This document shows, piece by piece, positions 11,561-11,831 of a stretch of 11,831 nt of DNA (within the stretch, counting starts at the first letter, position 1; each line of letters begins with the position of its first letter). Source of the stretch: Anaerolineae bacterium (GTDB taxonomy: Bacteria; Chloroflexota; Anaerolineae; J102); NCBI GenBank assembly GCA_027036755.1, contig JALWDV010000399.1, positions 1-11,831 on the forward strand. The letters are read 5' to 3'. Under the pieces are notes generated by a model. The model worked only from the letters and a program-made list of their open reading frames with translations, ran no database searches and was not told where the DNA came from. Made by a program: the position numbers and the translations under genes.

Positions 11561-11636
11561 GGCGACGTAGCTCAGGAGGCAGAGCAAGCGGCTCATAATC
11601 GCTGTGTCGGTGGTTCAAGCCCACCCGTCGCCACCA
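11561..11636 (+). tRNA. tRNA with CAU anticodon (elongator Met or lysidine-modified Ile2)
   Basis: Acceptor GGCGACG/CGTCGCC, D arm GCTC/GAGC, anticodon stem AGCGG/TCGCT (one G-U) around CTCATAA, T arm GGTGG-TTCAAGC-CCACC, encoded CCA. Position 1-72 is paired and the anticodon stem lacks three G-C pairs, so it is not an initiator. The acceptor start GGC.ACGTAGCTCAG resembles elongator tRNA-Met. The ATCGCT...GGTTCAAG.CCA part resembles tRNA-Ile2(CAU). Which amino acid it carries cannot be decided by eye. Confidence 0.9.
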
Positions 11637-11644
11637 AAGACAGG

Positions 11645-11677
11645 ACGCTCCCGGTTTCCATCGGGGGCGTTTTTTTT
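11645..11677 (+). terminator. Intrinsic terminator of the two-tRNA unit
   Basis: ACGCTCCCG (11645-11653), an 8-base loop, CGGGGGCGT (11662-11670) with one U-G pair, then eight Ts (11670-11677). It lies 9 bases after the second tRNA and is a textbook terminator. Confidence 0.93.
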
Positions 11678-11699
11678 GTGGATGCTCCCCGTCCACAGC

Positions 11700-11719
11700 A
11701 GTTGCGGCAAATCGCAACT
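11700..11719. other. Small inverted repeat downstream of the tRNAs
   Basis: AGTTGCG (11700-11706) and CGCAACT (11713-11719) pair perfectly with loop GCAAAT. A TTGACA follows at 11723, but no matching -10 is found at 15-19 bases, so no promoter is called. Confidence 0.3.
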
Positions 11720-11777
11720 ACCTTGACAATGTCACATTACATCATTCATCAATGTCAAATTTAGAATCCGCACGCGG

Positions 11778-11813
11778 AAAGGAGGCGCTTTCACCCCTCC
11801 CGGCCTCCTTTTT
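11778..11813 (+). terminator. Hairpin with T tract near the right edge
   Basis: AAAGGAGGC (11778-11786) and GCCTCCTTT (11803-11811) pair perfectly with a 16-base loop, followed by a run of five Ts (11809-11813). It has the form of a terminator, but no gene lies between it and the preceding terminator, so it could belong to an unrecognised small RNA, be a backup for the tRNA unit, or be a leader structure of a gene beyond the edge. Confidence 0.5.
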
Positions 11814-11831
11814 GCCCCCACCCCGCCCCTC

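Noticed and set aside
11723..11767. TTGACA near the right end as a promoter
   Set aside because: No acceptable -10 at 15-19 bases on either strand.

Overview
The window looks like a chromosomal segment of a GC-rich, repeat-laden bacterium, most likely a member of Chloroflexota (Anaerolineae/Caldilineae-like). That assignment is an inference. It rests on the long Thr-Pro linkers in two exported or membrane proteins, the many fold-back intergenic repeats, the SH3b and cyclic-nucleotide-binding architecture, and standard bacterial TTGACA/TATAAT promoters with bacterial tRNAs. No rRNA, phage, plasmid or transposase gene is visible.

Left part, minus strand (1-2585). The N-terminal 256 residues of a glycogen/starch-synthase-type GT-B glycosyltransferase run off the left edge (start at 769). 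Upstream is a repeat-filled gap (about 785-1018), then a complete family-4-type glycosyltransferase (1113-2261), then a second gap (2262-2585). The second gap holds a large nested-palindrome, MITE-like element with a short direct repeat at its ends and two identical 41-bp repeats outside it.

Centre, minus strand (2586-5106). A tight operon runs pfkB-type kinase, parA, parB. Both junctions are 4-base ATGA overlaps. A candidate promoter lies upstream of the kinase and a hairpin terminator follows parB. A sugar/nucleoside-kinase homologue is thus translationally coupled to a chromosome-segregation pair.

Right-centre, minus strand (5274-9327). There are two single-pass membrane proteins. The upstream one is a 422-aa membrane-anchored SH3b protein. 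The downstream one is an 865-aa protein with four tandem cytoplasmic cyclic-nucleotide-binding (CNB) domains, one membrane segment, a Thr-Pro stalk and a C-terminal extracytoplasmic domain. The C-terminal domains of the two proteins are related (shared VKVVDANG...LNG core and a terminal VIFR motif). They look like partners or paralogues in one envelope-associated system, and this pair is the best candidate here for something not yet described.

Right part. A tRNA-Leu(CAA) on the minus strand is followed on the plus strand by an ECF sigma factor and a two-pass membrane protein in the anti-sigma position (ATGA overlap, no zinc-binding His/Cys residues). A second, inverted copy of the left-hand repeat comes next. 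A very strong extended -10 promoter then drives an initiator tRNA-fMet and a second CAU-anticodon tRNA, ending in an intrinsic terminator. The last ~150 bases contain only small hairpins.
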